DNA of 64,000 bases from Trichostrongylus colubriformis. Lineage: Eukaryota; Nematoda; Chromadorea; Rhabditida; Trichostrongylidae. Positions 22,050 to 33,682 of the stretch are shown here, piece after piece. The first letter of the stretch is position 1. Each line of letters begins with the position of its first letter. The DNA is taken from assembly GCA_963978905.1 (NCBI GenBank), contig OZ022260.1, forward strand, positions 4,515,725 through 4,579,724. Direction: 5' to 3'. A program made the position numbers and the translations under genes. The notes under the pieces were generated by a model, which saw only the letters and a program-made list of their open reading frames with translations, did no database searches and was not told the origin of the DNA.

Positions 22050-22980
22050 TTCGTTTTCGTCCCTCTGCCTGTTTCATGAGCCTACTGAACCGACCAGGAT
22101 GGTAGGAAGACCACAATCGTTTTCATTCACTCAATCACACTCTTTGATAGGTATAGTTCAAACGGCACTACTCCTCCGACAACCCAACGCACCTGCATGC
22201 CATCCCAGTGTACTGACACCTAGTGCGACGTCAGCACACCGCAGAATGGCTGAATGTACGTGGTTGGTGTTTATATAAGTCGGAAGTGAAATCCAACGGT
22301 GGCCTTAGATTGATAGTCCAGCACCAATTAGTATTCCCATGCATTGATTTCCCCAATCACAATCACTAAATTACGGACGCACAGACATACAGACCGACAT
22401 ACAAACCGAGACAGAAATTGTCTAAAGTATCATAAAGTTAGTGGTGTATATGATAGAAGGATTAATAATTGCCACCCCCCCCCATCGTGTTAAAGCGTTG
22501 CCTCGAAACGGAACAGCGTTTCTGTTGAACTCCTTGTTCACTGCCCGAATGATTGATGTGTGATAAGTTCTGTGTCACGGTGCGTGCCATCTCGTTCCGC
22601 TGCCGTTCCTTTTTTGGTAAGCTGTGCACCATTGTTTCCGCATTTCTATTTCTCTCTGCAGTTAGCGTAATTGCTATCTCATGAAAACAGCTTTAGAAAA
22701 TAGTTCTTTGCAAGAACTTCTGTTACAAGCCTGTCATCCGTCATCAGTCTCATCAAACAAAAACGCGAGTGAGTTTCATATGGATGTTCTCATTAGCTGT
22801 GTATTTAGTGGAGGGGACAGGCACAAGCGTGGCGTCGAGGAGAATTTTGAAAAAAAAAAATAGCGAATATTCCCATCAAAAGGAGACATCGTAAAACTGT
22901 CACTTCTTGAGACTCCGGTATTTCATTGGTATCCCACCCAGCCAATGCGATTCAGGGTGTAGCCTTATGTCGAATTTTCG
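22050..22980. other. Stretch without a recognisable gene
   Basis: Contains C9 near 22476 and an A11 run near 22850. No supported coding region. Confidence 0.35.
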
Positions 22981-22989
22981 TACAAAAAT

Positions 22990-23170
22990 TTGTCGCGGTG
23001 GGGCTGGTACCAAGGGGGTCCTTTAAGAAATGGCTGTTTATCTCGTCAGTATCTAAATAATAACTTTTGTGCTCTAAAAAGACAAAATAGTAACATGAAA
23101 AGTAAAAGAAACAATAGCATCACATGATAACAATCCTAATCAAGAAATATTAATTCGAGCGTAAAACCCT
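22990..23170. repeat. Dispersed repeat R1/R2, copy 2
   Basis: The block ATGGCTGTTTATCTCGTCA and the following CTCTAAAAAGACAAAATAG, ATAGCATCACAT and ACAATCCTAAT words match 36960-37110 in order. Confidence 0.65.
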
Positions 23171-23258
23171 AAAGGTAGTGTACACAATGTACGCAATCAC
23201 ACGCGAAGAGATCCGCGGCGCCGCTCGCCGCGCCCGGCCACGCGGAAATTCGATATGG

Positions 23259-23505
23259 GACAGGCGGATATGTACCCTAATGTCAGGATGCCGCACGATG
23301 GCGAGCGGCGTGCGACACAGTGTGTGCGAGCTATGCGCGTCGCGGTAGTTGGGTCTCAAAACGATTACAACGTAATGCTAGGAGTGCGATACGCAGTTGA
23401 CTTCTAATCGCTTCGGGACCCAACAATTTAGCTCGTCCGCATTGCTTCGCTTGCGACATTCCGCAGTGCGGCATCCTGACATTAAGGTACACATCCGGGA
23501 CAGGC
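23259..23505. repeat. Fold-back repeat
   Basis: Left arm GTACCCTAATGTCAGGATGC (from 23273) pairs with the right-arm complement around 23470-23492. Arms are about 70-100 bp with a short loop near 23370-23390. Confidence 0.6.
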
Positions 23506-23759
23506 ATTCATCAAGGAAATTGGGAGCCCACGGTAAAAAAAACCGAGACCAAATTCGTAACAAAATAGAAAAACAAGAAACTAACCAGATAACCCAAAAA
23601 TTCAATATTCATTCCGAAACAGCAACGTCTCCGACTATGTGTCATGTACTCATCTTCTGGTGGCAGAGAAGAAAGATACAAATAACCTCACCGCAAGTGG
23701 TGCTAAATGAACAGTTGGAGAGGCTACAGTTAAGTTGTTGCAAGTGTGCTGAGTAATGG

Positions 23760-23795
23760 GAAAAGCTTTGGTCCTGGACGGGACTCGAACCCACA
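23760..23795 (-). pseudogene. tRNA 3'-half-like remnant
   Basis: On the minus strand GTGGGTTCGAGTCCCGTCC resembles a T-arm with a perfect B box (GGTTCGAGTCC), followed by AGGACCA. No A box or anticodon arm could be placed upstream, so this is at most a remnant or a SINE piece. Confidence 0.25.
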
Positions 23796-23814
23796 CCAGG
23801 GTCAAGCCTCCGTT

Positions 23815-23880
23815 GAGGAATCCTCAACGGGGGGGGGGGTCATATTTGGTCCGTTAGGAAAGGGGGGGGGGTCGTAATTG
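23815..23880. repeat. G-run repeat, copy 3
   Basis: TCCTCAACG followed by a long G-run and GTCATATTTGG, then a second G-run with GTCGTAATT. The architecture matches the copies at 9700 and 13495. Confidence 0.55.
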
Positions 23881-24389
23881 TTTAGGTGGGCATTGATCTG
23901 CAAAATTTCTTAGGCTGAGGGTCTAAAGTGTAAGGAGAGAAATGATAAAACTGAATAGCTGGGTTTGAACCCGAAGCTAATTTAACCTAATCATCATGGA
24001 AGCCTCATGCATGGCGCGATCCACAACGAAGCCAAGCAATGCCAATAACCCTTTCACTGGTCCGCCAGCACCGAAACCACGTACAGAGACACCTCCGGAA
24101 TTCACCAATTAACAATGGAAAGCGATATCTATCAACGGGTACCACCGTGGATGGACACTCCAGAAACAATGGGATGAAAACAAAAATTAGCTGATATGAA
24201 TTCTTTTCATACTTACTACGATCGCGTCTTACTACGTAATCTAGTGTTGGCGCCCACTATGCGGACCGGGAAAACGTTTGTATTCATTGAGAATGTGGAT
24301 GAAATCCACATGCATGCCGCATCCCACAGAAAAGCTGACCGACGCTTCTCGCCTTCCCACTAGGCCTCCGAGAGCGAAGGATGCATACT

Positions 24390-24850
24390 GGGAAAATTTC
24401 AGTAACAATGAATCGATTTTTGGGAAGATTCGTGGGAAGATCTTGCAAATTCGAAAGCTTTCCTCAACTGGCTTTTCTGAATTTATCTTGCTTCTTTTTG
24501 AAGATATGGGATAGCTCAGGTAGTCATTCGAAAGCGAAAACCTAGCAGACCCCGCCTCACCAAATCGAACTCGTACGGTCAAGTTCGAAGGAAGTTATGG
24601 CCACTTCAATAAAACACTTCGAAATTTTCCTCATCTAATCCTCATCTGGAAACCCATATCGAGAACTAAGCAACCATTAGGGAAAGCAAGGGGCCAATAG
24701 ATAGGTCTAAGGGAGTTATTAGGAAAGCAGTTCACAGCTGTTTGAAAGATGGGCTCTAGGTTAAGTTTAAGGTATTTTGAAAATGTCGGAATTTAGTATG
24801 GGGGAGATAACGCGCTTCATTCAGATCGCGACGCAGCCGCACCTATTCTT
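24390..24850. repeat. Dispersed repeat, copy 2 (partner of 11750-12240)
   Basis: Shares CCTCATCTAATCCTCATCT, GGAAGTTATGGCC and CGACGCAGCCGCA in the same order as the earlier copy. No coding. Confidence 0.5.
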
Positions 24851-24977
24851 TTCGCGCATAATTGTCGGCGAATCGTTTCTCTTGTTTTCTTGTTGTTTTA
24901 TAATGTTCTTTCGGTGTCTAGGGACTTAGGGTGGAAAAAGCAGTATGCCGCGCTCTATCCATAGCGTTAGAGACGGT

Positions 24978-25046
24978 CTCTAAGGCTATGGTTAGAGCAC
25001 TGAGAGGCCGTAGCACTAGCCGAACTGGGTTCGAATTTTGCAATGA
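24978..25046 (+). pseudogene. tRNA-like pseudogene or SINE head
   Basis: A D-arm-like TATGGTTAGAGCACTG is followed about 35 bases later by a B-box/T-loop-like CTGGGTTCGAATTTT. The acceptor stem is not convincing and the A box is degenerate, so it is not called an active tRNA. Confidence 0.3.
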
Positions 25047-25435
25047 AATGACTTTGATGAGGCAAATTCGAGTTTTTTATTATCCTGGTGTTAGCCTAAG
25101 TCTGGGGGAAGGAGATTCCCTCTGCGTAGGCTCAGGCGAACACGCGTAAGTGATTGTTTAGTCCAGTAGAGGGAGGGTGGCTTAGGCGGAGACGTAGAGA
25201 CACGCATCCACCGCCTGCCGCCGGTACCGCAGAGTATGAATGCTAGAAGCCAAAATTCAAATCTTGACCTCGCTGAGCTTTCTCGATCCACGGAATGGTA
25301 AGTGACAAGTCCTGCTGAATTGTGGCTGGTCTAGATTCCATAGCTATCACTACCTTGGACTGGTTGCGCATGAATGCATGGTTGAATGTTGAAGTTTTTG
25401 GACGTTTCCAGATGCGATCGTACTTATATTTTACC

Positions 25436-25678
25436 AGTGGGCTGGCGCACACAACTGCTCGCGTCACACATGGAAGTATGCTAATCGGGCTTGATCGATA
25501 TCGTTTGGTCGGTATCATCATTCGAATGGTTTGCAGAACAGGGGATTCGTATAAACCAAAAAAGGAAGCAAAAATCCTCCCGTCAATATCGCCCTTCCGC
25601 ATCAATCGATGTCGATCGAGCTCATTTTGCATGCTTCCATGTGTAACGCGCAGTAGTGTGCGCCAAACCAACTGGTAT
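25436..25678. repeat. Fold-back repeat
   Basis: The arm at about 25436-25520 (GGCGCACACAACTGCTCGCG, ACACATGGAAGTATGC) is the complement of 25600-25678 (GCATGCTTCCATGTGTAACG, AGTGTGCGCC). The long frames across it on both strands result from this symmetry. Confidence 0.65.
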
Positions 25679-25870
25679 CTTAAATCCAGTGTCCCAGCGC
25701 TGCGACGCGAGATATGAATCTCCCGCTTTTCGCCTTTCGAGGCTCCTCATCAGCCCTTATCGGTTGCTATCATTTCCGTTCCCTCACCACTGATGTCCCC
25801 TTACCACCCGTACATCACTTCAAAAATTCAGGGTCCCAGCTTTGCTGCGACGCGAGATATGGATTTCGTG

Positions 25871-25916
25871 ACAGACAGACAGAGACAGACAGACACACAC
25901 ATACATATACACATGC

Positions 25917-26002
<86 letters not shown>
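25871..26002. repeat. Microsatellite (CAGA)n
   Basis: About 130 bases of GACA/CAGA tetramers, perfect from about 25918. Confidence 0.95.
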
Positions 26003-26028
26003 TTAACCGATTATATTTAGTAGGATAA

Positions 26029-26724
26029 TATAGGGTCCGCCAATAGGCGCGCTCTATCTTTGACAGCTCATGGCGGCCACGTTATTTGTGGTAGAGTGGT
26101 CAAACCTAGTTGTTATTATTCAGTGTATTTTCACAAATTACCATGAACCAATTCAGCCGCGAGCAACGTGTGCAAATCATTGAAAACTTATTACGACAAT
26201 CATTCATCGGTTCGAGCAACGTTCCCCGCCCTCCGCCAATTTCGATACAGATCCATGATAACGAGCTTTTTCTGGCATGACAATATGGATTTCGAGGATA
26301 TATGGTTTCAGCAGGAGCATGCCACAACGGATCTTCTGCACGAGCGCTTCGGAGGAAAGGTTATCTCGTGCGGAGGCGACATCAACCGGCCACCGAGATC
26401 GTGCGATTTAACCCCAGTAGACTATTTCTTGTGGGGTTTCATTAAATCGCAGGTCTACGCAAACCAACCACAAAACACTGATGACCTCAAAGTCAACATA
26501 CGCCACGCCATCGATGAAATACAGCCCGATTTGAGCGCCAGAGTATGAAAATTGGACTTCTCGTGTGCGCGCCACTAAGCGAAGCCGAGGTGGCCATTTG
26601 AACGATGTTGTTTTCCGTACATAATGCCTTCGAATACTCTTTCAAACGAAGAAAAATTTTATTTATACCTCTCACACAACTCGCTTTATTTCATTTCGAG
26701 CGCGCTTATTGGCGGACCCTATAT
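26029..26724 (+). mobile_element. Tc1/mariner-class element, internally deleted (696 bp)
   Basis: Ends are inverted repeats (TATAGGGTCCGCCAATA and TATTGGCGGACCCTATA, continuing with GGCGCGCTC). They are bounded by TA. The remains of a transposase lie between 26143 and 26624. Confidence 0.85.
26143..26624 (+). pseudogene. Tc1/mariner-class transposase remnant
   Basis: ATG at 26143 reads MNQFSREQRVQIIEN. After a frameshift it continues as YYDNHSSVRATFPALRQF (N-terminal helix-turn-helix), then jumps, through an internal deletion, to the C-terminal part: WFQQEHAT, DLLHERFGGKVIS, PPRSCDLTPVDYFLWG. A second frameshift leads to ENWTSRVRATKRSRGGHLND and TAA at 26622. The usual catalytic QQDGA has become QQEHA. 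Family members are about 340-350 residues, so more than half is lost. It cannot encode an active enzyme. Confidence 0.85.
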
Positions 26725-27624
26725 TTTAGCTAACATTGAGCCGGCTCACCGACAACCGACAAATATTGATAGTAGTCAACAAAATTATGCGTAATTCGTT
26801 GTAAAATCTCAATATGCATTCTGATGCCTCCAAAATGTCAAGTGGAAGAAAAATTTATGGCAGATCTCGAAACAAACGAATATATGTACGTAATTCTCCT
26901 TGTATCTTTCACCTGACTCTTCATGCTCCACTATTTGATGCGCTTTCGTTTGGGGGAAATCCGCCGTGTGGCAATTTGTCACATGCTTCCCAGCTGAACT
27001 ACTAATCATTTTAATAAATCTCAAAGGATATGAGTGGCTTGGCAAAGTGTGTTCGTAGCTCTTCCTGGCCACTTTACTGCAAAATGGCTGGTGTGGGTAT
27101 GAAGGCGTAGCCCTATTCTCTCTTTTTTGCGATTCACATTTTCTTTTTCTACTTTGACCTTTCTAGTGCATTCTTTGCTTCGCTCAATTTCCCTTTGAAA
27201 AGGCAATTCAAGGCTTTTTTTGGAAATTACCACGATCACCAAACTGCACGGATATGAGACGTTTCTTCACCAAAAAGTGCCCTAGAAATGTTGCAGCTGG
27301 CTTAAAGAAGCATCAAACCTCGCTTTATGGCTACAGTTTCGCCTTTTTACTGTGACTCCGCCCCTTTGCTTCAGCACAGCCTTTGGATGGAATTGAAGCG
27401 CAACCGATTAAATGAACGCAATGTCCTTCGGTAATGTGAAATATAGTCAGAGCCTGTGTAATGAGAACTTGCACTGGTGCCATATGCATGGCTCCCTGAA
27501 TCCTGGATTACTGTCCGCTGAGACAACCCTGATTTTCCATCCTCTTCGGCTTGACACAGGTTATTTATGAGGTAGGACTAGTGTATCGTGATGACTACCG
27601 CGGGTCACTGTTCTTGAATGAATG

Positions 27625-28370
27625 TACGGGGGGTGCCAAAAAAAGTAATGTTGTCTCCTCCACATTCATCCCACTTTAGTCGAACTACAGCAAATTCTGT
27701 AGGGGTATTTTCATCCCCAGATTCAGGAGCAGACCTCACTCTATCATTATACTCCGTGGCAGCCTTCTGCACGAGCAGGAACGGGAGCGAGGAAAGAGTG
27801 AACAAGATGTGTCACCTCAACTGGGCAAAATCCGAAATTTCGTCACCCTCGTTCACAACCTTGCTGAGGTCCGTTCATTCTTGGTACCTAAGGGGATTCA
27901 TACTGGGTGATGTTCTCTAACATTCCGTTTTTCCCGGGTTCCCAGCGCCCTTTGTTTCCAAGAGCCAAAACGTGCTCTTACCACTGAAACCCCTCCGGGG
28001 GCAGGTTTGAGGCATGAAAAATGATACTTCGGATCATAGCAGCCTTGTCCAAGCAGCAGGGGCTCTGTGACTTCCATGAACCGAAGAGCCGATCCTCAGC
28101 AAGCTTCCCACAGAAGACCTACGAGGGAGCCTGTCTTCACCGTTTTACGCGGACCTTGATACTGTAGGTACTTCGAAGCCCGACTGCGCCAAATGAAAGC
28201 TCCATATTTTTATAAAGGTGAACGTAGGGAGCCAGAGCTTGTTCCTGCTTTTATAGGAACATTTCGGGAATATTTTGCCCCAATACTTTTATCTCCTTTG
28301 TTTCCCTATGTTTTGTATAATTGGCAGATGTGAGCCGTAGGCAAAATTACTTTTTTTGGCACCCCCTGTA
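27625..28370. mobile_element. GGGGGTGCCAAAAAAAGTAAT-ended element, copy 1 (746 bp)
   Basis: Inverted ends TAC.GGGGGTGCCAAAAAAA and its complement (TTTTTTTGGCACCCCCTGTA at 28351-28370). A second copy lies at 42562-43317, with colinear similarity through the whole interior (for example CATCCCCA.ATTCA, AACCTAAGGGGATTCATA). TA-bounded TAC.GGGG ends suggest a Tc1/mariner-class non-autonomous element. No transposase motif was found. Confidence 0.75.
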
Positions 28371-28439
28371 GATTGCGTGAAGAATCCCTGAAAAGACATT
28401 CTGTGCCTCATGACAAAATTAAATGTAAATTAACTACTT

Positions 28440-29400
28440 CTTCATCGCGACTAGCTCATATCCCCCTGAAGGCAGCCGGAGGGATAAGGAGAAAAAAGTG
28501 AAAATTGGAAATACATGTTTTTTGAAACAAACCTTTCACTTCAGAAACTGAAAAAGGGCGACTTGGGGTTCTATCACGATCCCACAGCACAGCGAGTCGT
28601 TCTGCATTTCATCAGCCGGTCGAGTAGCCGACGAGGGCGGGACAACTTTCGTGGCTGGCTGGTTGGTCGCTCGCCCGTCTACAATCTGCCCCGGCTAGTG
28701 ACGCAGAGTGGCGTGCTAGAGGGAGGAGTTAGGATGTACACTTCTCAGTTTCTTTTTTTGCCATTATATTTCGTGCTTTCTACTGTTCACTGCTGAGCAC
28801 CCCTACTTTCATATTCCACAATCTGTCAAAATACCCTCCCCTGTGCATTGAAGGCACACTCCACGATAAACAGGTATAGCGACTTTCTTCCTAGGAGCAG
28901 TAGTTCCTTGATCAAAAATTCAGGCTGCTCCTTTTTCGCGCAACCACGGTGTGCTATCACGTCGCCTCACCTGTTTGAATCCACCCCGACGTCATCAACT
29001 TGAAGGCATCAGTAGGGGTGAGGGAAAACTGAGACCTGGGAGTACATGTTCCCTGAAGCGAATCTTCTACTTCAGAAGAGGTCACATGTGGCGAAAATCG
29101 CATTAAAAAAAACGCGGCTGGGGATCTTATGGCGACCCCGCAGCTCGGCATGCCGTTATGCGGTTATGCGGCCGGGGGAGTCGCCGTGAAGAGGCGGGAC
29201 AACGGTTGCGGCCGGCTGGTTCAGACTCTGGTCTGTCTTCGGTCCACTCCAGCTAGTGACGCAGAGGACGAGAGAGAAGGGGGATTTTCGGGTTCTTATT
29301 TCTCGGTTTCCTCGCAGTTTTATGTCGTTCTTTCTCTACTCTTATATTACTCACCCCTTCTTTCGTAGTCCTCCAAGTTGCCGAGTTCACCCCTTCCGGT
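28440..29400 (+). repeat. Diverged tandem duplication (~550-bp period)
   Basis: The blocks ATACATGTTTTTTGAA..AA, CACTTCAGAA, GGGCGGGACAAC, GGCTGGTT and CTAGTGACGCAGAG at 28510-28710 recur in order at 29040-29265. Open frames inside (93 and 79 codons) have no recognised domain. Confidence 0.5.
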
Positions 29401-29924
29401 GTCTTTAAGCTCCCTTATTGGTCAGCTGAGCAAAATGGGTGGCGTCGGAGTGGGTTCGAGCAGGTGTAGCGCCGTGATAGGGCACAGTGGCGATGCGAAC
29501 AAGGTGCACTCTGGATAAATACCTATCTGGTTATCGTGGAGTGTTCCCTTAGGAGCGAATATTCACTGGGAACCCCTTCTCCATGGTCTCATGTGGACTG
29601 CATTGGTTTCCTTCGTTACCTGGCTGTTACTCCATGGTTAAGCATCATATTAGGAGAAATTCGAAAGCTACGATTACCCCTCCCCTCACCACCCTCATAC
29701 AGCGTCATGCGGAGGGATAAGGTCCATCACAAGCTTTCAGAACTGAATAGTGATCACCAGTAGATGGATGGTGATTAAAATGCTGCCGTGTTTCCCCTTC
29801 TAATGATGCACTTAGCTTGTTGAGGATTCTCTTACCTACCAACCACCCACCAAAATACGACACCTTCGTGGATTCATTACTCGGTCCACAAAAGGGGTTT
29901 ATCGTGCATACCGGGGTTAAACTT

Positions 29925-29990
29925 GGATCGACAAATCCTCGACCGGGAGGATGGGGTGGGGGGGGGTCATATTTCGGGTCTGAAAAGAGG
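29925..29990. repeat. G-run repeat, copy 4
   Basis: AATCCTCGACC, then G-rich DNA with G8 followed by GTCATATTTCGGGTCTGA, as in copies 2 and 3. Confidence 0.5.
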
Positions 29991-30061
29991 GGCTACGCAC
30001 TGTGGAGAAAATTTCAAACAGGTTAGTCGATCTACAAAAAAGTTCATCAATCGGTATGTGT

Positions 30062-30207
30062 TACAGTCCATATCGCAGCTCTAGATAGGGTGAAGCCTAT
30101 GGACTTGAATGAGAGTGAATCAAAGTCTGACCCCCCTCCCATACACATACACTCTCACTCTCCAATCCGTAGGCCACACCCTATCTAGCGCTGTGAAATG
30201 GACTGTA
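30062..30207. mobile_element. MITE with TACAGTCC ends, copy 2 (146 bp)
   Basis: Starts TACAGTCCATATCGCAGCT and ends in AGCGCTGTGAAATGGACTGTA. It carries the same AGATAGGGTG/CACCCTATCT inner arms as the 13924 element. Confidence 0.75.
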
Positions 30208-30209
30208 CA

Positions 30210-32060
30210 TTACGTAGCAATGCTATGATTATCGAATGACGACCTTTTATTGAAGTGCGCGGACGCCTCAGAGTGGAGGAAGAGGATCGTATTTAAGTAT
30301 TTTTGAACATATTTTTCAGGATCCTGCGAGGTCAAATCTTTGTTCATCCGCTTGCCATACATCTTTCTGAATAATATGTATCATATCAACTAGCCAGCCC
30401 CTTGACGTGACCCATTGAAACTCGCTGATGGTTCGCTAATACAACGGTCGTTCAACCAGCGAGACGATCATCGGTGTCTTAGCCATCGCGTTACGCGTAT
30501 GTTCTGTGGTTCTTTCACGAAAAGGTTGCCACGATTTCTCTCACTGACGGACGCACGACCGAATTGCACTCTGATCTTTCTTTTGACAGCGCTCACGTTG
30601 CATAACGACTAGTGCCGTCCTTTGGTCTTTGCCTGGTGCAAGGTCCTTTACCATCAGTGCACTGAGTTCGTTTAAAACCTTAAAATCAACCAAATTATAA
30701 TAGTGAAGCGGGGTGTTATGCCATTCGAAATGTGTAAAATCAATGTGAAGCCCTAAATTCTATTCCAAAGGATTTTTTCAGAAATTAACCTGAGAAGAAC
30801 ATAAAAGCCTTTTGAATTAAGTTTTAGAACCCCATAATGTTTAAACAAAGTCGAATCACAATATCTTCATTTTAGCTATATTGTCCTTCCCATAAGTTTC
30901 TCAGACAAGGAAAAGAACTGGAGAACGGCTACCCAATAGGGAATCCTGAAAGAAAAGTGAAGGAAGCTTCTAAGCGACTCTACAGATGATTCTAGCGCGA
31001 TCCTCTCTCCTCCGCCCCCTCCCCCTTCCATTTATTTCATGCTCTCTTGCTGAATACTTCTGATAACCGTGGTCGTTTTGAGCTACGTAGTAGACTGATT
31101 AAATATCGCTTTCTACCGAAGCGGGTTACCCGGTTACCCCGTGAAAAGGATTCATTCAACATGTGGGAGCTTTCCAATTTTCTAGGCCCTCATGGGCTCG
31201 GGTAGAGCTGAACACCAGTTCCAAGTGACGATTTGGCTCGAACCTATTGCTTCTTCGATACCCATTCAGTAATAGCACGCGCTTTTGCACTGAAACTCTC
31301 GGGAGCCTTCACCTTGTGGACCATCGATTGAAAAAGAAAGGACATCCCCCTTATGAAGGAGATAATCGAAAACCATGGAGCCCATCTCGCGAAATTAAGC
31401 GATAATCCTTTTTGCATCGAGAAAATGTGGATTTTTTGCCGATGCTGAAATGAGCTTGCAATCTTTTCCTGAATTTCACATGAATTATGTATGAGCCGGC
31501 TGATCGCGTCCCAATGGGGTGCGAGCAATTCCACTCAACTAGAGGTCCTACGAAATAGCTAATCACGTTAGTGATGCAAAGAACGAGGGTTCGTGGCCAT
31601 TTGGGCGATTGTTTCTTTTATTTTTATATTCAAAGAACTCCGATCGGGTATCACTTTTGGCCACGATGGATCGATTCTACTACGCTCACAATCGATCGGA
31701 GCTCTCGTTAGCCACCATGAACTTTGACGTGCATATCTACGCGTGGACAAGGCTGCTGCGCCCGGATGAATTTTGGGTGCGTGGGTGCGTCGATGAGCCC
31801 CTGGGAACCATGGTGCGGGTACTGTTAAAGTAGTGACGTCGTTCACTCGAACGCTGTTGTGACCTGGGTCTGTGGGGCGGGGCAATTTTTTGAAAACTCC
31901 CGTCTGCAACCTCACCTGGTTCAACAAAATGACCAAAATCGGCATTGGCAGAGGAGGGATTATGGGGCAATCAACCGAAAAGGTCTAAAGATCGAATTTC
32001 GGGTTGAATCTCACATAAATCAACCCAGTCACTAATGGTTGGGGCTTAATAACGCTGATC
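30210..32060. other. Stretch without a recognised gene
   Basis: Two minus-strand frames (31244-31534, 96 codons; 31568-31945, 125 codons) are the longest. Neither has a motif, a Met-led upstream context or splice support. Confidence 0.35.
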
Positions 32061-32062
32061 CA

Positions 32063-32922
32063 TTAGGTTGTCGGGAAAGTTTTTTGAAGCGATTCATTTC
32101 TACACTTTATTACAAAACACAGAGTATACTATGAAACAGGGTAATCACCATCTTGCTCTACTACTCTTCGCCGCCTTTCAGGCAAATTTGCCATGCCATC
32201 CGCGTAGAATTGTTCTGGCTTTGATCTGAAGAAGTTGCACAACACCGTTCCATGTCATCTTCATTATCGAAGGTTTCTCATTGAATGGCGTTAGACAGGG
32301 AAAGGAAAAGATGATAACTCGAAGGAGCAAGATCAGGGCTATAAGGTGGATGGGGCAGCGCTTTCTATCCTAGCTCGAGAATTTTTCGGCGAGTCGTTTC
32401 TGCTGTATGTGGGCGAGCACTATCGTGTAGGAAAAGAATCGTGTCATGGTTCGGAAGTTTCTCTGTGATTTTCGCGACCGGAATATACGGTTGCTGACAG
32501 TTTAGGTCCGCTGTTAGTATAGTGTTGCAAGCCAGCACTCGCAATCGTTCGTTGTCGATCTCCGATGGGGGCCCGCACCGGTCAGAATCTTTGACGTTGT
32601 AGTTGCCTTCTCAAAAGCTTTGAACCAAAGTTGTGCCACAAGTTCAGACATTGAACCCTCTTCGAATGCACCGTTTATACGATGGCTGGATTCGGTTGCT
32701 GGAGGCCATATTTGAAATCATATAGTAGAATGCCCCGAAAGTACCCCTTTGATATATTTATTTTGCCGAAAAAGCTTATCCAGGAGATGAAAGACAGTGA
32801 TACCTATAGATGCGTGTGAACTTGTACCACAATGTGTATGTACAGAAAAAATTGGTGGAAAGCGGCCAAGCGGGAAAAAAGCACTTCGAAAAGAGCAAAA
32901 GAACTTTTTCGACAACCTAATA
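32063..32922 (-). mobile_element. mariner element, decayed (TTAGGTTGTC ends)
   Basis: The ends TTAGGTTGTCGGGAAAGTTTTTT and, inverted, GAACTTTTTCGACAACCTAA enclose 860 bp. The transposase lies on the minus strand, reading right to left. Confidence 0.85.
32145..32660 (-). pseudogene. mariner transposase remnant
   Basis: Minus-strand pieces read, across stops and one deletion: PSEIDNERLRVL, FLHDSARPHTAETTRRKILE (second catalytic Asp block), LPHPPYSPDLAPSSYHLF, and a tail QICLKGGEE. The third catalytic Asp position (usually SDYHLF or SDFHLF) is Ser here, and several stops interrupt the frame. The first catalytic block (TGDE-type) is missing. Family length is about 345 residues. Confidence 0.8.
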
Positions 32923-33682
32923 GTTCAAATCATGAAAAATATTACCTCGCACATCGACTGGACCAATTAAATCATTTAATGGGCTATATCATCTGATGCT
33001 CCTTACGATTCTCAATGGAAGTGAAGTGCTCCAAGACTGAGATGACTAGCCAGAACGGCTTGTCCTCTAGCACCATTCTCGTGGTTTTGAGAAGAAAGAA
33101 TTTGGATACAGTTGAGGTCTAGCTTAATCTCAACTCGTGTGGTTTTCCCGAGGACTTAAGCTAGGGAAACCCGGCCCACCTTGTAGATAAGGCTACTATA
33201 GATGACGAGTGCATGGGACTCATTCGGTAAGCACCTGATCATTTGTTCAGAGGAAAAGATTACCCCCCCCCCCCCCACACACACATGCGATCAGGCTAAT
33301 TGCGCTCCTCTTTTTAGTTTTGTGGTTAATAGTTGCCAGCTTTTGCCTTGTTTACAAGGGCAGAGTAATTATAAGATAAGCCCTTATTATGAAGATTCAA
33401 TGATCATCTTCCTAACAAGGGAGCATCAATTAAAAATTGTAATCACAAAGTGACAACTGTGTCTTTGCAACGCTGCGACTATTCACGTGATGGTCACACG
33501 ACTTCCACATTTCTTCTTTAAACGACTTTTTTGATCGGATTTAATTCCCGTATGGCACTTCACTTAATGTTTGCACTCTTCCGCTGAATCTGGCCGAGCT
33601 CTTTGCTTTCTCGAAGGTTCTCCTTATCCATGGGCCATGTGGCTTACATTGCACCTAATCTCGGAGTAGACGAAAGCCTCGA

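Noticed and set aside
25243..25717. Long frames on both strands (142 and 131 codons)
   Set aside because: They cross a fold-back repeat and encode complementary images; no domain.
25714..26028. 104-codon frame rich in QTD repeats
   Set aside because: Translation of the (CAGA)n microsatellite.
31568..31945. 125-codon minus-strand frame
   Set aside because: No motif, low-complexity composition, no splice or promoter context.
33265..33280. Poly-C tract as a possible regulatory site
   Set aside because: Homopolymer runs are widespread in this window and nothing ties this one to a gene.
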